The notes: a model not told the origin generated them from the sequence alone. Shown: positions 45,630 to 56,844, counted from the stretch's first letter. The stretch is DNA of 64,000 nucleotides from Cylicocyclus nassatus (GCA_958299035.1 CATQJL010000112.1:65069117-65133116); one strand, 5' to 3'. Made by a program: numbers and translations.

Positions 45630-46050
45630 AACAAAAAAGCAAAAATACAAGTTTCGTGGTAATTGATCAAAGCCTCTGTTGGTGTTCAATATGTTAAAAA
45701 CCCTTAGGCTAACTCCAACCGAATCTGCAATATACAACAATTTGGCATGCAATTAATAAGAGGCTATATATTCGCTCTTTTCACTATACGATGGATTTTT
45801 GAGCATTCTGATCTTCCAAATTGAAATGGTCCAAAACTTATGTGAGCTCTCCGATCCTTATGCTCCAGACCAATCCAGTTGGTTTGGTGTTGGTGGAGAA
45901 ACCAAACTCGGGAACGGATACTTGAACGCATGAGTTCTTAAAATTACTGATATAATGTAGTTTGGAGTAGAACTGCATAAAAATAGACCAAATTTGGGGT
46001 CATGTGGTTGTGTGCTGTTAACAAGCCATTTGTTCGTTTGGATCTCACGT
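45630..46050. other. No feature recognised
   Basis: AT-rich spacer between a foldback element and the palindrome. Confidence 0.4.
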
Positions 46051-46755
46051 CTACAGTTGTGACGGTGGAATGTGAAAAATTTCGGCGTATTCGCCGAATT
46101 CGCCGAATTCGCCAATTTCGCCGATGTCGCCGATGTCGCCGACTTTGCGTCTTTTCGTCATAACTCCCTTCGTTCTCAATGGATTTCAAATTTGAAGGCA
46201 GATTTGGAGTCAGCTCGCCGAGACGAATCTTTTCATATATTGAACTGCTGTAATCGGCTCGGTCACGGTAAGTGCATGGTAGGAATCTGTTGCATCCTGT
46301 GGTGGTGTTTTCTAGAGCGTGTATTTCGGCGCATAATGTAGGCAAAAGTTTAAGAAAAAAGCGTTTGATGGAAGAGTTTCTGCTGGAAACACTCAGCAGA
46401 AACTCTTCCATCAAACGCTTTTTTCTTAAACTTTTGCCTACATTATGCGCCGAAATACACGCTCTAGAAAACACCACCACAGGATGCAACAGATTCCTAC
46501 CATGCACTTACCGTGACCGAGCCGATTACAGCAGTTCAATATATGAAAAGATTCGTCTCGGCGAGCTGACTCCAAATCTGCCTTCAAATTTGAAATCCAT
46601 TGAGAACGAAGGGAGTTATGACGAAAAGACGCAAAGTCGGCGACATCGGCGACATCGGCGAATTCGGCGACATCGGCGAATTCGGCGACATCGGCGAAAT
46701 TGGCGAATTCGGCGAATTTGCCGAAATTTTTCACATTCCACTGTCACAACTGTAG
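46051..46755. repeat. Near-perfect 0.7-kb palindrome with 9-bp tandem repeats
   Basis: Arm 1 is 46,051-46,384, the spacer is 10 bp (46,385-46,394), and arm 2 is 46,395-46,755. The ends are ctacagttgtgac / gtcacaactgtag. The arms appear identical except for one or two bases and for tandem copy number: a 9-bp unit (tcggcgaca/ttcggcgaa) is about 27 bp longer in arm 2. The 187- and 162-residue Arg/His-rich ORFs cross the centre and are translations of the repeat. Diverged relatives lie at about 57,575-57,812 and 56,370-56,440. Confidence 0.93.
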
Positions 46756-46759
46756 CTTG

Positions 46760-47238
46760 AAATTCGACCATCTGTGTCGGGCCATGATTGTACATAATAT
46801 AGCCTTGAGGTTGTTCTTTTAGCTGTGAATTAAGATTGTTAATAATTCTTTTTGAGCTGAGGTTTCAGCGTCGTCGCCCTTTTGTTCCGTCGACAAAGCT
46901 CGGAAAACAGCTCAAGGGTACAAGATGCTATGATTCATGACATTCAAACATGGAAAAATTATAGTGTTTACACCAATTTAGCCGGCTCTCTGCATGCATA
47001 AATGGTCACAAAAAAGCAAAATTGTAAATTTTTGTGGAACAGAATCCGAATGTAAAATGACACGAAAAACTCAGTCTGAACGAAGTTCTACGCACAGAAG
47101 CAGAAATTGTGGCATATGTTGTGCAAACGCTAATAAGCATTTCTGATTGATTCAAACGATTTAACAGACGATCTACAGGCTTGCAAAGTGCCTTGCAAAC
47201 TAAATACGCCTTCTAAGGGAAACATTGCACGGAAGAAC
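46760..47238. other. No feature recognised
   Basis: AT-rich spacer, no gene or repeat seen. Confidence 0.4.
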
Positions 47239-47241
47239 TAG

Positions 47242-48142
47242 TAGGTTCGTGCCAAAATAATGTCCCTTTCAAAAGTTTAAAAAGTTATAACTTTGTTCAG
47301 ATTTTATGTTTTTGAATAGTCAAAACCGTTAGAAGCAGCAAGCCTTTCGTAACTTAACGCACACCTGCACACGCATACTGATAGTGCAAACGGGAAGAAA
47401 ACCATGCGTAACAAACCGAAAGGTTCTCTTTTGCTGGCCTCCTATTTAGGACCTTACAACTCCTTTAAAATTTTGTTCCTATAGCTGATAATCAGCTCAT
47501 TTTGTAGCTGCAAGCCTATAATACATGTATATACAGAAAACACTTCAACGAAAGAGTTGTGCGATAAGAAAAAATAAAACCCCAAATTGTCTACCTTTTT
47601 GAGCGTGTTTTTGTGGTAGGCTTGAAAGTCCAAAATTATGAAAGTTTAAAATTCTTCATGCACCGTATAGCTGAGTTTCTCTGCAAAAATTGTTCTAATG
47701 TCAAGCTTACAGAAATGAACGAAGCTTTGGCGATTGCCTTAATCATGGGAAATTTTCGACCAGTTGAATGCCAGCAACAAGTACCTATTTATCATGGAGG
47801 CGTCGATTTCTCAGTGCAAATATTTTCGAAAAACCTAACATGCAATGGGTAAACAATATTCATCCCCTACAGATGTTATGTTTTCAAAAGAATTCGCTCA
47901 TTTACGCCAGAATTGTGGCCAGGGGAGTTAAAGCAAAGATTTTGATTTTGAGCGCAGCTGCGCGAGATGAGGGTGGAATTCTCACAGTTGAGATAGAAGC
48001 TCAATTTCATTGCTGTTGGAAAGTACATTAAGAAAGAAAGCTTTCCAGTGATGTGCAGATTCTAAACCGAAAAAGAAATTTTGAAAGAAAAAAAGTTGTC
48101 TGGAAAGTAGGACTAGGAAAAATCATTATTTTTGCGCCAACC
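47242..48142. mobile_element. Probable mariner-like MITE, TIR AGGTT(C/G)GYGCCAAAATAATG
   Basis: The left stretch aggttcgtgccaaaataatg pairs with the right stretch cattatttttgcgccaacct with two mismatches and one extra base. The TIR style (TAGGTT...) matches the other TA-flanked MITEs here. The target duplication is not clean, so the family call is inference. No transposase. Confidence 0.5.
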
Positions 48143-48149
48143 TGATAAA

Positions 48150-48680
48150 AATCGTTATCCCAAAAGTTTCTCGCTGCTTTGATCAGTCAGAGAACACTGA
48201 TCGATAAACGACTCGTGTACCGTTCGATTCAGATTTTTGCTCTTTCTGATAATTTCTGATAACACTTTTGAAAAGCTATAAGAGTTATCAAGTAGAGTGA
48301 ACCTCTGTCTACAATCACGCTCACTCTAGATTACATAGATCCGGTCTTTGGAGCATGTAATAATTACCAAGCTGGAAAAAACCTGGGATTTTTGCACACG
48401 TTTGACGCATATAAGTGCTGAAAATTCCAGAAAGCGATTTTTCGAAGCAGATCAGGCTCAAATGTTCTGCAAAAATGATGGCTAATATTAATCGGGCTTG
48501 TCGCAAAAAAAAAGCTTTTCTACTGAGGTTGCACATGCGTGTTTCATGACTTTACTAAAAAGCGACACTTCAAAGAAATAATCTTTCAAAGCTCCTAATA
48601 ACAAGTCAGAAAAATCTAGAAGACTGCCGCATAGTCCAGGATTTGCTTTTGTGATGCTTACCTACTTTTCTTTAAGAGTT
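48150..48680. other. No feature recognised
   Basis: AT-rich, no gene or repeat seen. Confidence 0.4.
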
Positions 48681-48684
48681 TGAA

Positions 48685-48912
48685 ATAAAATTTTTGAAAA
48701 TTAGCCAAACTTTGATCAGAGAGAAACGAATTGTGAACAATTCTGGCATTTATCTAGAGGATTTATGATTAGGAGATTATGACTAGAAATTATAACCATA
48801 AGAAGGAGAATTAAAAGTTGCAACAAATGCTGGAAACGCATTGTGTCCTTTATTGTACGGGATTTTATGACTGTATGAAAAAAAACCGACGAAACGTTCG
48901 GGAGAACCTAGA
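48685..48912. mobile_element. Right-end fragment of a mariner-like MITE
   Basis: Collinear with 57,908-58,137: both share aaatttttgaaaa/aaatttttaaaaa, caactttgatcag/caactttgagcag, gttgcaacaaatgc/gttgcatcgaatgc, gtcctttattg/gtctttattg, and the end aaccgacgaaacgttcggga / aaccgacaaaactttcggga followed by gaaccta / caaccta. No left end is found. Confidence 0.5.
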
Positions 48913-49563
48913 TTTTAATCTCTGTATTTGCCTCTATGGAAGGCGGGGGTTAGTAAAGCTAAAGACTAAACTAAACTAATTAGTAAACTGTAATAATAGA
49001 GTCGCACTATTTTTGAAGAAGCTTTGAAGCTTTAGTGGCGAACAAGCATTGCAGATTAGATGGCAACGAATTGATTAGGCAGATATATGGGACTAGATCA
49101 GTCTCTATTTCTTTATATATTCCTCAAAATTGACGATACCATCAGCTGGCGTAATGTCACATTTATATGCCATGAGAAATTCACACATTTTAGTCAGCAA
49201 AACAGTACATGAAAGTGAAAAGAAGATATTCGAATGAGAAAGACAGCACAATTCGTGAATTAGTTTGTTTGCATACAGAAAGGTTATTGCATGAATATCT
49301 GATTTAAAGCAGCGCAAATGTCAAATCACCTAACTTGCTGTACAAGTAATTAGCAAGAGCAAACAACCTTTGAACGTAAGCGGATTGAGTGTGTTCTCGT
49401 TCAACGACGATGACGCATTGTCACAACCTCACTTGCCTCAACTGCACAATAACTGAGGTGCGAACGATTTGATGACACTCTGCGATCGCTCCAACCCAGT
49501 TTTCCATGACTCATAGCAAAATCTTGGGGCCTGTGTTTACTAGATATTCACCTTGTTGACTTA

Positions 49564-50087
49564 TTAGGTTGTCGCACAAGTCTTTTCATATCCGGACCTT
49601 TAAATCGATATTCCTCAAGAACTAGGGCATCCACAAGATTGAAAATTTGTGACAGTATTTCTGAGTGTATGAGCTATATGATCCATATTTGCGAGGAACA
49701 CGGAACCGCTACAGGCAAAGCTTGAAAATTTAGCTCATTATTTTTTTTTTGATTTCTGGCCATCGGAAAAATGCGCTAAGTGTATGTATAAATGTCTGAT
49801 GAGGAGAGTATATGCATGAGCAAGTGGGAAATTCGCAGGGCTGTTTTGAACTGAGATGTGACAATTTTCGTTGTTTCAGGAATTTGAAATTTTTTTCATT
49901 GTGGCTTGAAACTCGATGCGATAAAGCTTTGGGTGAATATTGAATGCCATCTTGTGGAGCTTGCTTTGATATGTCGAATGGTTCTCCGCATTAGAATGAA
50001 TACAAGAAGAACAGACTGTAGAAATACAAAAAAACTGATTTATGACGATGAGAAATCAGATGTGAAAAGACTTATGAGACAACCTAA
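49564..50087. mobile_element. Mariner-like MITE, TIR TTAGGTTGTCKCAYAAGTCT
   Basis: The ends ttaggttgtcgcacaagtct and agacttatgagacaacctaa pair over ~27 bp and are flanked by TA (49,562-49,563 and 50,088-50,089). Length is 524 bp. An internal 70-residue ORF at 49,906-50,118 crosses the right end and is not a gene. Confidence 0.8.
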
Positions 50088-50089
50088 TA

Positions 50090-51140
50090 TGTTGCATGTT
50101 GTGGGCTTCCTTCAGTAGCTATTCTACAGGGTGCCGAAAAAGTGCTGTCTCTCGATTTATCTTTCAAAACATCTCACATATAGAGGAAGTTTATGGTTTT
50201 CAATCCTTACATGTGGGCGAGATTGAAGATAAATAACGCAAGATAAGTTTAATTTGGAACTGTATCTTTCTGTCCATTTGAATGAATGTCCGAGCAAGCA
50301 TCAACGATGCGTCGCAGCGTTTGAGCACGATTTTGGATATTAATAATTATACCACCGAAAGTGACAATTTCAAGTTCAGGTACTGTGTAGAACACGATCT
50401 CTTCCCCAAAACCCTAGGCTTATTATAAATCAGCGACTTGAGACGGTTGAACTTATATCTCAAGAAAATCGCAAAGAGTCGCGAAAAGAGGATAATCATA
50501 ACTGTTCTTGCTTAATGAACGGAATCCAAACTATGATTCAAATCCAGATTTTAGCAGAAAGTGACAGGAATGATGAGAAAAAACATCATCTGTTTTCATC
50601 ACAGTTTTGGGTCAATAAACGATTGTATCTGTTTCTGTGCTACGTTTTCTGATCGCACCCTGTTGCACCGCAGCGCTTTCTGTTGAAAAAAAATTGACAA
50701 CTTTTCTTTAGTGTAGTTGCGGGCTGCTTTCAGGATATTTCGAAGTCACTACCACAGTCCTGAAGCAGTAAAATCTAAGTTGGAAGCATACCCTCGATAC
50801 ATAGAGCCACGTACTCTGGTAACCTTCACTTTGAGGGCTATGAGGGGACACAACCTTTACCTGGAAAAAAACAGAGGTCATCCGGGGCTTCGCCCCGGAT
50901 GTTATTATCCTAACTATATCAAAACGTATTCAATGAAGCAAAGAATTTGCGTTTTCATTGCCTTTTTTCCCTTAAAAAGAAGGTTTCTGTGGAATTTTCG
51001 CCAGAATTCAAGACGAAATTTCTCTATTAACCTCTCATTCAACCAAAATTGAGTATCAGAGGTTTATGAAAGCTGCTGGAGTTATATTAAAAGAGAAACT
51101 GCGCTTGAATCCTTCGCAGAGGGTCGGGCATGAGAACGCT
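50090..51140. other. Mostly unexplained; GC hairpin at 50,879-50,901
   Basis: At 50,879-50,901 a perfect hairpin, catccggggc-ttc-gccccggatg, stands in AT-rich DNA. A possible MITE left end (acagggtgccga) lies at 50,128 and a possible partner (tcgcaccctgt) at ~50,654, but only ~10 bp match, so it is not called. Confidence 0.45.
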
Positions 51141-51500
51141 GGTCTATCTCGTTAGTGAGTGATTTTCAAAGCTTGGGACATTGTCAGTTCTCCTCGTCGT
51201 GTCATGACGATCAGAATGATATATAATGTTGCAGGGTTTCTTTGAGACCCCGCGGAGATCAACGACCAGAGCCAAATGCCCCGTCGGCTCTGGTCTGTCT
51301 CCGCTGCTCGTCTGCGTCTCCGCGCGCTGCGCGCTACCTCGCTACCCCAAACGCGGGGCGCGGGGCATTTGGCTCTGGTACCCTTTTCTTCGCTGTTTCG
51401 AACCCAATTTTAGCAAGCTATATATCATTTTGAAGCTCTTGATCTCTATTTTCACGCTGACAACGTCCCAGAATCACATTTTTTGATTTGATAGAGAAAT
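51140..51500. mobile_element. Foldback element with a GC-rich loop
   Basis: A perfect 18-bp stem ccagagccaaatgccccg (51,266-51,283) pairs with 51,361-51,378. Outer arms also pair (gaatgatatataatgttgc with gcaagctatatatcatttt; gggacattgtcag with ctgacaacgtccc). The loop is GC- and CpG-rich with gcgcgctgcgcgc. The outer motif (atatatcat...aagctcttgat) is shared with the centre of the hAT-like palindrome at 13,980-14,200, so the two are probably related. Confidence 0.68.
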
Positions 51501-51504
51501 CCGG

Positions 51505-52228
51505 CAAAAACCTTGTTTTCGAAAATCTCTTGTTTTTCTCCTAGTTTAACTATTTTCACGCGGTTTTTTCATGCATTCTATAGATCTTGCTTCTGTTCAT
51601 AATGCAGACAACCACCCAGCCCTTACCTCTTCGATTATGGTGAAATTTTTTGCGAAAAATCGTAAGAAGTGCGTTTTTCTTTACCTTGTTCTGCTTCAGT
51701 GCTTTCGCAGCGATTTTTTTCCAGCTTGGGCGATTCTTGCTCAGAACAATAAGCGCAACAATCCAGACAACGTCCCAAGAAACAGGAACGTAAATGCGGG
51801 GGTAAAAATTTAAAGGACGCATCAAAAATCAAAACCCGTGTTGCGAATTGCTGGTCCTGGAGCGAAAACTTGCACCTTAAAAAGCCGCCAATTGAAGGAT
51901 TTCAAACCTTTTTGCAGCGTTTTTATCCGGTTTTCAGCCGTTTCTTTTGCTTTTTATATCCGTTTACGTCATTTTCTCATCTCTGATCTTCTTTGGACAA
52001 CCTTCACTATTTATGACGTCAGATGTTTAAACAACTTTCACTTTTGACGCCCTGTCTCTAGACTATCGAAGGTATGGTTGGAAGCAAGTGAATTTTTCAA
52101 GTATCTTAGCACATTTCTCACACTTAGAAAAGGGAGTGCAAGGATTGATATTGGATGCGTCGCAAATAGGGATCCGCCGTTGGGTGAACTTGCAAAAATG
52201 ACGCCATTTTTTGCAAAATGTTAGGATG
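51505..52228. other. No feature recognised
   Basis: Overlapping ORFs on both strands at 51,556-51,832 without a domain. No repeat was identified. Confidence 0.4.
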
Positions 52229-52230
52229 TA

Positions 52231-53185
52231 TTAGGTTGACGCATAATTCGTGCACCAAAATATGTACAGACACCAATAACCCGGAATAATCCCATATTCT
52301 GAATAGGATTTGATAATCATTAGATAGAGCAAACCTAGCTCTACAAGATAGTGCTTGAAGATTTGGAGCAGATTTGATCCAAGCGAAGAATGAAGCCAAA
52401 AACGAAAAAGATCCATGCACCCCAAAAAAAACAAGAAAAAACTGGAATTCCGTTCAGAGAAATCCTTCAAAATTACTAACTTCCTCATGCACTGTCATTT
52501 CGTATAAGACATTTCTCTGTGCAGTTGTTGTATATTCCTCTCATCTAGAAATTGAAAAAACGAAGTTTTTTATGTTTTTTTTCAAAACAATGCTGAGATG
52601 TTTTAGCACTGACAGTTGTATACTATAGGACCTTGGAAGCGTGAGTGTGAATTTTCAGCTCATTACAGCAGCTACGAGAAATATCAAATTAGGCAAGAAA
52701 AAATTCGGATAAGGAGCTAATTCGTTTCTCGTGAAATAGCAGTTTTAGAAGGCTGAAAATGTAAAGTTTCACTGCTAACGGCATGTACTATACAACTGTT
52801 AGTGCTAGAACATCTTAGCACTAATTTGGCAAAAACATCAAAAACTTCGTTTTCTCATCGTCTAGCTGAGAAAATAATACAGCAACCGCATAGACAAATG
52901 TCTTACGTGGAATATCCATGAGTAAGAAAGAAATTTTGTAGGTGCTTTTTGAACGAAGTTACAATTTTGTTTTGATTGGTCTTAAGACTTTTGAACGCAC
53001 GGTTTTTTTTCAGTTTTCGGCTCAAAACTTCGGGTAGATCAAAGGTGGTGCAGATAATTGAGAACTATCTTGTAGAGCTAGGTTTGCTTTGTCTTATGAT
53101 ATATCGAATTCCACTTGGGATATAGGATTATTCCGGATTATTGCGGCTGTACCTATTTTGGTGCAGAAATTATGCATCAACCTAA
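52231..53185. mobile_element. Mariner-like MITE, TIR TTAGGTTGAYGCATAATT
   Basis: The ends are flanked by TA (52,229-52,230 and 53,186-53,187). The inverted arms extend well over 150 bp: ggaataatcccatat/atataggattattcc and aaacctagctctacaagata/tatcttgtagagctaggttt. Length is 955 bp. It shares its interior with 27,471-29,071 and supplies the uninterrupted reference for the nested insertion there. No transposase. Confidence 0.85.
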
Positions 53186-53189
53186 TATT

Positions 53190-53955
53190 TCCATCTTGGA
53201 ATGTACGTTCAATCCACCAGAAATACCTGGAAATCACGATCTTTCTAGTTTTACTTGAGGGACAGTACTCTTTCCGCATCCTGCACTATTCTATCGCTAT
53301 TTGGTATGAGATTTCCAAAGTGTTCAAAGGGGTTATTTTATGGCAAAGTTAAAGCAGGAAATTAGTGCTATTGGACTGAATTATGAAGCAGAGAAATCTA
53401 CTTGTCAACTCACCAACTAAATTTACGGCGGTGCACTTACATATGAAATTTTTTGAAAATCTGCTTAGGTAACACTGTCACAAAGTGCCCTCTGTGATGA
53501 ACTTTTGAAGCTTAAAACCATGCAATGATTTTCCCACCTTTCACGAGCGTCCTCTACTCTGCGATTCCATGAAAGGTTCCGTGGGATTCAGGATACCACA
53601 TCTTGCAACGTACAACAAAACTCATGGTTATGAATCTGTTTTCCTATCAAGATTGAGCTAATCAGAAAAATTCATTTAGTGAATACAACCACAATAGTCC
53701 CCATATATATACAATATTGAGGGATATCGATAAAATGAAACAAATATGTGTATAAAAAACATGAAAGAATATCACCAAAGCGATAGAATTGCCTCAAACA
53801 GGTATACAAAGAGAGTAAGACCTTAAAAGTCTAGGGAGCTATGGTGTGTACGCAACTACATCGTGACAGGAGAAAGCGATAAGTAAGTTGACTTTTACAA
53901 AAAGACCGAAGAGAAGTGCAGCCAATATATAAAAAGACAAAATCAGATGCGTCTA
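53190..53955. other. No feature recognised
   Basis: AT-rich, no gene or repeat seen. Confidence 0.4.
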
Positions 53956-53957
53956 TA

Positions 53958-55277
53958 GGCAGTGTCCGGACAAGGTGGGGGTTTCGGGACTTCAGTGCCA
54001 TGCGAAAGTGGCCCCATCAGACACAGTGTCGTGCAAGTACGAGGTTATTAAGTTCGACCTAAAGCAAGAGAAAAATGGTGTGGGGAAACTTACACCTCCT
54101 CCGATCTATTTGAATTCCTACTATATGGCAGAGTACGCACGCCGCAATAGTAATAGAAACAATAGAACAAGATAAGGATCAAAAATTGTTACAAAATTAA
54201 ATTGGCGAAAAAAACAAAAAAAACATAAAAAAAGGAGTTATCCGTTTCGTTCCTACCCTTAGACGGATAATATGATTAGTAAGCCCTCCCCGGAACTCAT
54301 CAGTAAGGAGGGAGGGCCTATGTTAGTAGAAAATACAAAAAAAACTCACCTAATCCTTATCCTCGACAGCTTTGCAGCGAATTAGACGAATAAGGGGCGA
54401 AGATGACGAAATCGCTCGACCCTGCAGAATACACGTAAAATAAATGATACTCAGTCTTGTTGACGCGTCATAATTTACGATTTTTACGCAGTCAAATTCG
54501 TGTAGCAGTGTTCGATTGGAGCATATTATCGATCAAAGAGGAGAAAATTATTAGATCAAGAATATTTAGTGCCTGTGTGTGTTTTAAATGTTTGTTTACT
54601 AGTGTAGCTGTATGTATATCCGATTTTCCATGTATATTAAGTATGTGTATACATATACAAGTGCGTGTAAGTTATACGTTGTATGTTTGTGCTATCTGTA
54701 TACCATTTTGTGGTGTGCTACTTTTTATATTTTCTAGTTATATATAGTGTGTTGTGTTGCATGTCGTGGTTGTTGCATGTTTGTTGTGTGGTGTTGTGTT
54801 GTGTGTTGCTGGTTGCTTGTTACATGTTGTATGCTGTGTGTTGTGTGCTGTATGTTGCTTGCTGTGGTATTGTATTGTGTGTTGCTGGTTGCTTGTTACA
54901 TGTTGCATCGTGTGTGTTGCATTGCACATTGCATGTTGCATGTAGCATGTGGCGTGTGGTGTGCTGCATAATGCGGGTTGGGTGTAGCATATTGCATGTT
55001 ATGTTGCGTGTTATGTTGCATGTTGCATGTTGCATGTTGCATGTTGCATGTTGCATGTAGCATGTTCTCCACATGCTACATGCAACATGGGGTTCGTGGG
55101 GTCCCGCAGCGACCCTGCTTCTCAGCCTTGGCGGGGACCGTCAAATTTTAAATTGTAATGCTTTGGGAAACGTTCTCGTTCTTTTCGCACCTTTTAATGT
55201 GGATTTTCGGATTCAGCGTTGCGGATAACACCAGTAAGTGGGTTTTCCAGGAATTGAACTTTTGCCCGGACACTGCC
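53958..55277. mobile_element. Possible TIR element (AGGCAGTGTCCGG) around a minisatellite
   Basis: The sequence aggcagtgtccgg at 53,957-53,969 is inverted at 55,266-55,278 (ccggacactgcct). The pairing is 13 bp with no clear target duplication, so this is tentative. It encloses a small hairpin-like aagccctccc ... ggagggaggg at 54,281-54,316 and the TGTTGCATG minisatellite. Confidence 0.35.
54740..55092 (+). repeat. TGTTGCATG-type minisatellite ending in a hairpin
   Basis: G/T-rich tandem variants of gttgcatg, gttgtgtg and gcttgttacatgttg. A larger unit (gtgtgttgctggttgcttgt) is duplicated at about 54,800 and 54,877. The last part is (tgttgca)n followed by catgtagcatgttctccaca and the complementary tgctacatgcaacatg, a terminal hairpin. 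Its ORFs (Cys/Val/Leu-rich on one strand, Thr/Gln/His-rich on the other) are repeat translations. Confidence 0.92.
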
Positions 55278-55505
55278 TTTATGCACCAACCTGAGGCTAC
55301 GTCCAAAGTATTTTTTGCCAGGGTTAAGCTGACAACGCGTTAGCTTGCGCTGACACATGGGCAACTCTGGACGAAGCCTTATATTACGTTTGCCAGATGA
55401 TAACGATTCAAAATTTGGAGATTTTCCCCTTACAAAGTTTTATTCACAGAGGTTCGATCACAGTTGGATATAAAGTGATGATGACGATTTGGAGTCAAGC
55501 GTGAT

Positions 55506-55619
55506 TTAGCGGCACTCTCCTTTGTAGCATTTCGCTGGTTTCATACAGTCGCATCGGTAGCAGTTACCTCCTTTCGGAACATAGCATTGTCCTTTGCCGG
55601 GAGGAACTTTGAACGAATT
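55506..55619 (-). CDS. Terminal exon of a six-cysteine secreted-type peptide
   Basis: On the minus strand a 3' splice site (gatgtttatctgcag) precedes an open frame of 37 codons and TAA. The peptide reads NSFKVPPGKGQCYVPKG... and ends KCYKGECR. It has six cysteines at residues 12, 20, 23, 25, 31 and 36 (C-X7-C-X2-C-X-C-X5-C-X4-C) with eight basic and two acidic residues. Three disulfides and a basic compact fold are expected of secreted defence, venom-like or inhibitor peptides, but no family is recognised. The upstream exon with the signal peptide was not identified: hydrophobic stretches on this strand near 55,830-55,900 and 56,500-56,580 do not join in phase with a good donor. The exon is therefore a candidate partial gene. 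Confidence 0.5.
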   Translation of the reverse strand, partial: NSFKVPPGKGQCYVPKGGNCYRCDCMKPAKCYKGECR

Positions 55620-55624
55620 CTGCA

Positions 55625-56365
55625 GATAAACATCAATAAACTTGAAAGTAGCATAATGATTGAGTTGGAAACAGCAACACTGCGTATTGAGTGAATAAGG
55701 TAATTATTACAGGAATTGTCCGAGATTGGTTTTGCGAATTTACTTGCTCAAGGAATCATTAGTATCTTGTGTATTACATCGAAGTCAAATTTGCTCCATA
55801 TGTAGGCCACGGCAGGGCGTACACAACAGTATGACTGATGCCGCAAATGCACAACTAGCCAGCAAGTTTACGACAACTTTATAAGCAAATTCAAAATTGT
55901 CATTCTTTCTTTGATTTTTTCTCAGCGTGTAATTGTGTTTTTTCTCCCCCATTTTTAGAACATATTTTCGCATCATTCCTTGTATGCTAGCACTTTGGTG
56001 CCGCTAGGAGCTAAAAACAGGTCAAAAACAACTCGAAAAAATCAAAAATTCGTCGAAAAATTTTTCTGTGTGCATCGTGTAGGATTTGATACATGAAGGT
56101 TGAAAATAATTTTTGTAAATTTGTTTATTCTTCATTCAAAATACCAATGTGTGCTGACATGGCGCAACATGTAGCTCATGTGATCGTGTGCGGACATGAT
56201 TGTGCCACCCCTATGTTCGCTTACTTTGTCTTTTTATGTGTGATGTGCGTTGCTTGCATCCTTGCAAAAAGGCGTCTGCAGACGAATTGGAGAAAACTGC
56301 AAACGAATTATCGAGGACACGCTGTAAATCAAAAGACTTGACTTGATGAGCTAAACACAACGCTT
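55625..56365. other. Upstream (minus-strand) region of the cysteine-rich exon; no clear exon
   Basis: Expected to contain the 5' exon of the peptide gene if real. The 82-residue plus-strand ORF at 56,093-56,341 has a hydrophobic segment (residues ~42-58) but no recognised family. Confidence 0.35.
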
Positions 56366-56369
56366 CTTT

Positions 56370-56440
56370 CGGATTCAGATACATTCATTCCTAAGGAAGT
56401 TATGGCGCTGCGTAGTTTGCGTGATTTGCGTGATTCCACG
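56370..56440 (+). repeat. Diverged relative of the 46-kb palindrome repeat
   Basis: The text aaggaagttatggcgctgcgtag then gtttgcgtgatttgcgtgat parallels agggagttatgacgaaaagacg followed by 9-bp units at 46,612-46,700. Only a short tandem tract remains. Confidence 0.45.
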
Positions 56441-56844
56441 GAAACCCTGGAATGTCGCAGAATTCCAGGAATTTCACGACATACAAAGAAAATCTGCACG
56501 TTTTGTGAGCTATTGTAGATAGCAAGAAATAGAGTAGAGCGTAGGACAGTCTAAAAAAACTTCGAGACATAGGCAACCGCCCATGTACGCGCATCGTTCG
56601 CGGGCGTGTGGACTCTGATGGAATGATGCTCGAGCACGCCGTTTGCGCCGTTTCGCACCTTAGATTGATCGCCTTAGTGGATCTGGATCTGTATGTCCAT
56701 ACGCAGAAAACAGAAGTGTTCAGCTCATAGTTGAAACTCCTTTTGACAGGTCAGACGACTCGGTTCATTCATGACCTATAGATAGTGAATTTTTCTGAAA
56801 GAGCAACGTCTCCAAGGAGACAGGTGTCATGCGCATGATGAGCA

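Noticed and set aside
45944..46507. 187-residue open frame on the minus strand (and 162-residue frame on the plus strand)
   Set aside because: Both cross the centre of a near-perfect palindrome and continue into 9-bp tandem repeats. The mirrored frames are identical, so they are repeat translations, not two genes.
50128..50660. MITE with ACAGGGTGCG ends
   Set aside because: Only about 10 bp of terminal match and no shared arms or target duplication.
54683..55060. 125-residue Cys-rich ORF
   Set aside because: Lies in the TGTTGCATG minisatellite. Composition follows the repeat and there is no start context or homology.
56400..56594. Signal-peptide exon for the cysteine-rich peptide (minus strand)
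   Set aside because: The hydrophobic start and a GTATGT donor are present, but the splice phase does not match the cysteine frame at 55,619.
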